Source of the DNA: Treponema sp.
Lineage (GTDB): Bacteria; Spirochaetota; Spirochaetia; Treponematales; Breznakiellaceae
NCBI GenBank assembly: GCA_031258265.1
Contig: JAIRNB010000146.1
Coordinates: 1-14,611, forward strand
DNA: 14,611 bases
Direction of reading: 5' to 3'
Part shown: positions 13,948 to 14,611 of the stretch, piece after piece
How positions within the stretch are numbered: position 1 is the first letter of the stretch
Layout of the letters: every line of letters starts with the position of its first letter
The notes under the pieces: generated by a model
Told to the model about the DNA's origin: nothing
Databases searched by the model: none
What the model saw: the letters and a program-made list of their open reading frames with translations, nothing else
Translations under genes and position numbers: made by a program

Positions 13948-14194
13948 CCCGCGCACCGGCCAAGCTAAAGCTTGGCCGCATTGCTCAATTTTGGGGCATA
14001 CGGTGGCGCTAGGCCGTGCCGCATCATCAAATATACAGCCTGGCCGGCAGGATGCCGGCTGTAAGGAATTTCTACGTTTTTGCTTCGCAAAAAGGGATAG
14101 AGCGGAAATACCGGAAGCCCGCCGGAGGCGGGCTGAGGAATTGCAGCGATAGCCCGGTCCGCCGTCCGCTCTTTGCGGACGGCGGATGGGCCCA
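13948..14194. repeat. Repeat element B: second copy of the block-and-hairpin repeat
   Basis: Same block order as element A. Box CCCGCGCAC (13948-13956); perfect 10-bp hairpin at 13957-13978 (core GGCCAAGCTAAAGCTTGGCC) with the same TAAA loop as A but a different stem; core from CGCATTGCTCAA through GGGGCATACGGTGGCGCTA to GCCGCAT; then hairpins ACAGCC-t-GGC/GCC-GGCTGT (14035-14062), TTTTTGC-TTC-GCAAAAA (14077-14093) and GCCCGCC-GGA-GGCGGGC (14117-14133); box AGCCCGGTCC (14151-14160), a 12-bp hairpin TCCGCCGTCCGC/GCGGACGGCGGA (14158-14186) and closing box GGATGGGCCCA. With its flanks it accounts for most of the gene-free stretch between the TrpR-like promoter and the phosphatase gene. Confidence 0.7.
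13965..14024 (-). other. 19-codon reading frame inside element B
   Basis: The minus strand reads MRHGLAPPYAPKLSNAAKL then TAG, the same length and register as the frame in element A. A second ATG lies just upstream (14027-14025). No ribosome site is visible. Listed because of the coding-like pattern of differences between copies; expression is unproven. Confidence 0.2.
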
Positions 14195-14215
14195 GAATCA
14201 CCCCCAACCGGGGCC

Positions 14216-14611
14216 TTAGATCCGGGTTTCCGTGATCAGGCTTAAAAGTTCCTCCGGCCTTTGGATGATACGGGCGGCTCCGGCTTTTTCCAGAAGTTCC
14301 GGGGAACGGAAACCCCAGCTTACCCCCAGGGGAAAGCAGCCGGTGTTCCGGGCGGTTTCCATGTCCACCTCCGAATCTCCCATGAAAACGGTTTCCCGGG
14401 GGGTACAACCCAGGCTGACCAGGATGTCCCAGGCGGCGGAGGGGTCGGGCTTCCGGGGGACGCCGGGAATTTCACCCTGGACCAGATCGAAGCTGCCGGG
14501 GGGGAAAAGCCCGCCGGTCACCAGGCGGGTTATCGCATCGGGCTTGTTGCTGAGTACCGCGCAGCGGACTTTTAGCCGGGATAAGGCGGCCAGGAGTTCC
14601 AGGATTCCCGG
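14216..14611 (-). CDS. HAD-superfamily phosphatase, phosphoglycolate phosphatase-like (5' end outside window)
   Basis: The C-terminal 131 residues of a haloacid dehalogenase-type hydrolase, open to the window edge. The frame begins PGILELLAALSRLKVRCAVL and continues SNKPD, which is the second HAD motif (the Ser of LSNKPD). Motif three is the Lys of PRKPDP, and motif four is GDSEVDM with its metal-binding acidic residues. The ending GVSWGFRSPELLEKAGAARII matches the Gph/PGP subfamily closely. The nucleophile Asp motif and cap domain lie outside the window. These enzymes clear 2-phosphoglycolate or similar small phosphates; the exact substrate is uncertain. A GTG at 14521 is internal and is not the start. 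The stop TAA sits 21 bases from element B. Confidence 0.88.
   Translation of the reverse strand, partial: PGILELLAALSRLKVRCAVLSNKPDAITRLVTGGLFPPGSFDLVQGEIPGVPRKPDPSAAWDILVSLGCTPRETVFMGDSEVDMETARNTGCFPLGVSWGFRSPELLEKAGAARIIQRPEELLSLITETRI

Overview
The window looks like a GC-rich stretch of spirochaete chromosome, most likely from the Treponema/Breznakiellaceae group. This is inference from gene content (galactokinase-SurE-TPR block, bacteriohemerythrin, short ThiI beside a cysteine desulfurase, TrpR-like protein, TPR/beta-propeller proteins) and is not proven by any marker gene. Gene packing is tight: many start and stop codons overlap. There is no rRNA, tRNA, CRISPR array, phage or recognisable insertion sequence.

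Layout. (1) 43-663 is an iron-sulfur flavoprotein-type reductase followed by tandem hairpins and a terminator. (2) 664-995 is AT-rich. It holds a good sigma70-type promoter (824-852) and then a leader that can fold into three nested helices, with a small hairpin over the ribosome site. (3) 996-5923 is a four-gene plus-strand operon: galactokinase-family kinase with an altered sugar-binding signature, SurE, a cytoplasmic TPR protein, and an exported TPR/NHL-propeller/VWA-like protein. (4) 5924-6250 is non-coding and filled by repeat element A plus a diverged partial copy. (5) 6251-6655 is bacteriohemerythrin, overlapping tail to tail with a minus-strand operon. (6) 10155-6639 (minus) is a WecA/TagO-like phosphoglycosyl transferase, a cysteine desulfurase and ThiI, joined by overlapping start/stop codons. 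(7) 10277-12790 is a bifunctional aspartokinase/homoserine dehydrogenase, divergent from (6), with a perfect 8+8 dyad just before its start. (8) 12830-13528 is an unrecognised lipoprotein whose stop codon directly abuts that of a minus-strand TrpR-like regulator (13828-13529), which may be leaderless. (9) 13829-14215 holds repeat element B. (10) 14216-14611 (minus) is the C-terminal part of a HAD-family phosphatase running off the window.

How the genes work together. The desulfurase and ThiI form a plausible dedicated sulfur-transfer pair for 4-thiouridine in tRNA (and possibly thiamine). The aspartokinase/homoserine dehydrogenase supplies the two committed steps towards threonine and methionine. 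The four-gene operon mixes sugar or nucleotide phosphate chemistry with protein-protein interaction proteins, and its joint purpose is unknown.

Most unusual signals. First, repeat elements A (5981-6210) and B (13948-14194) share conserved blocks separated by hairpins whose stem sequences differ while pairing is kept. Both carry, on the minus strand, a 19-codon reading frame of identical length with a shared APPYAPKL core whose three base differences are all synonymous. Second, the structured leader of the galactokinase-like operon looks like an undescribed cis-regulatory RNA. Both claims rest on this sequence alone and need comparative testing.
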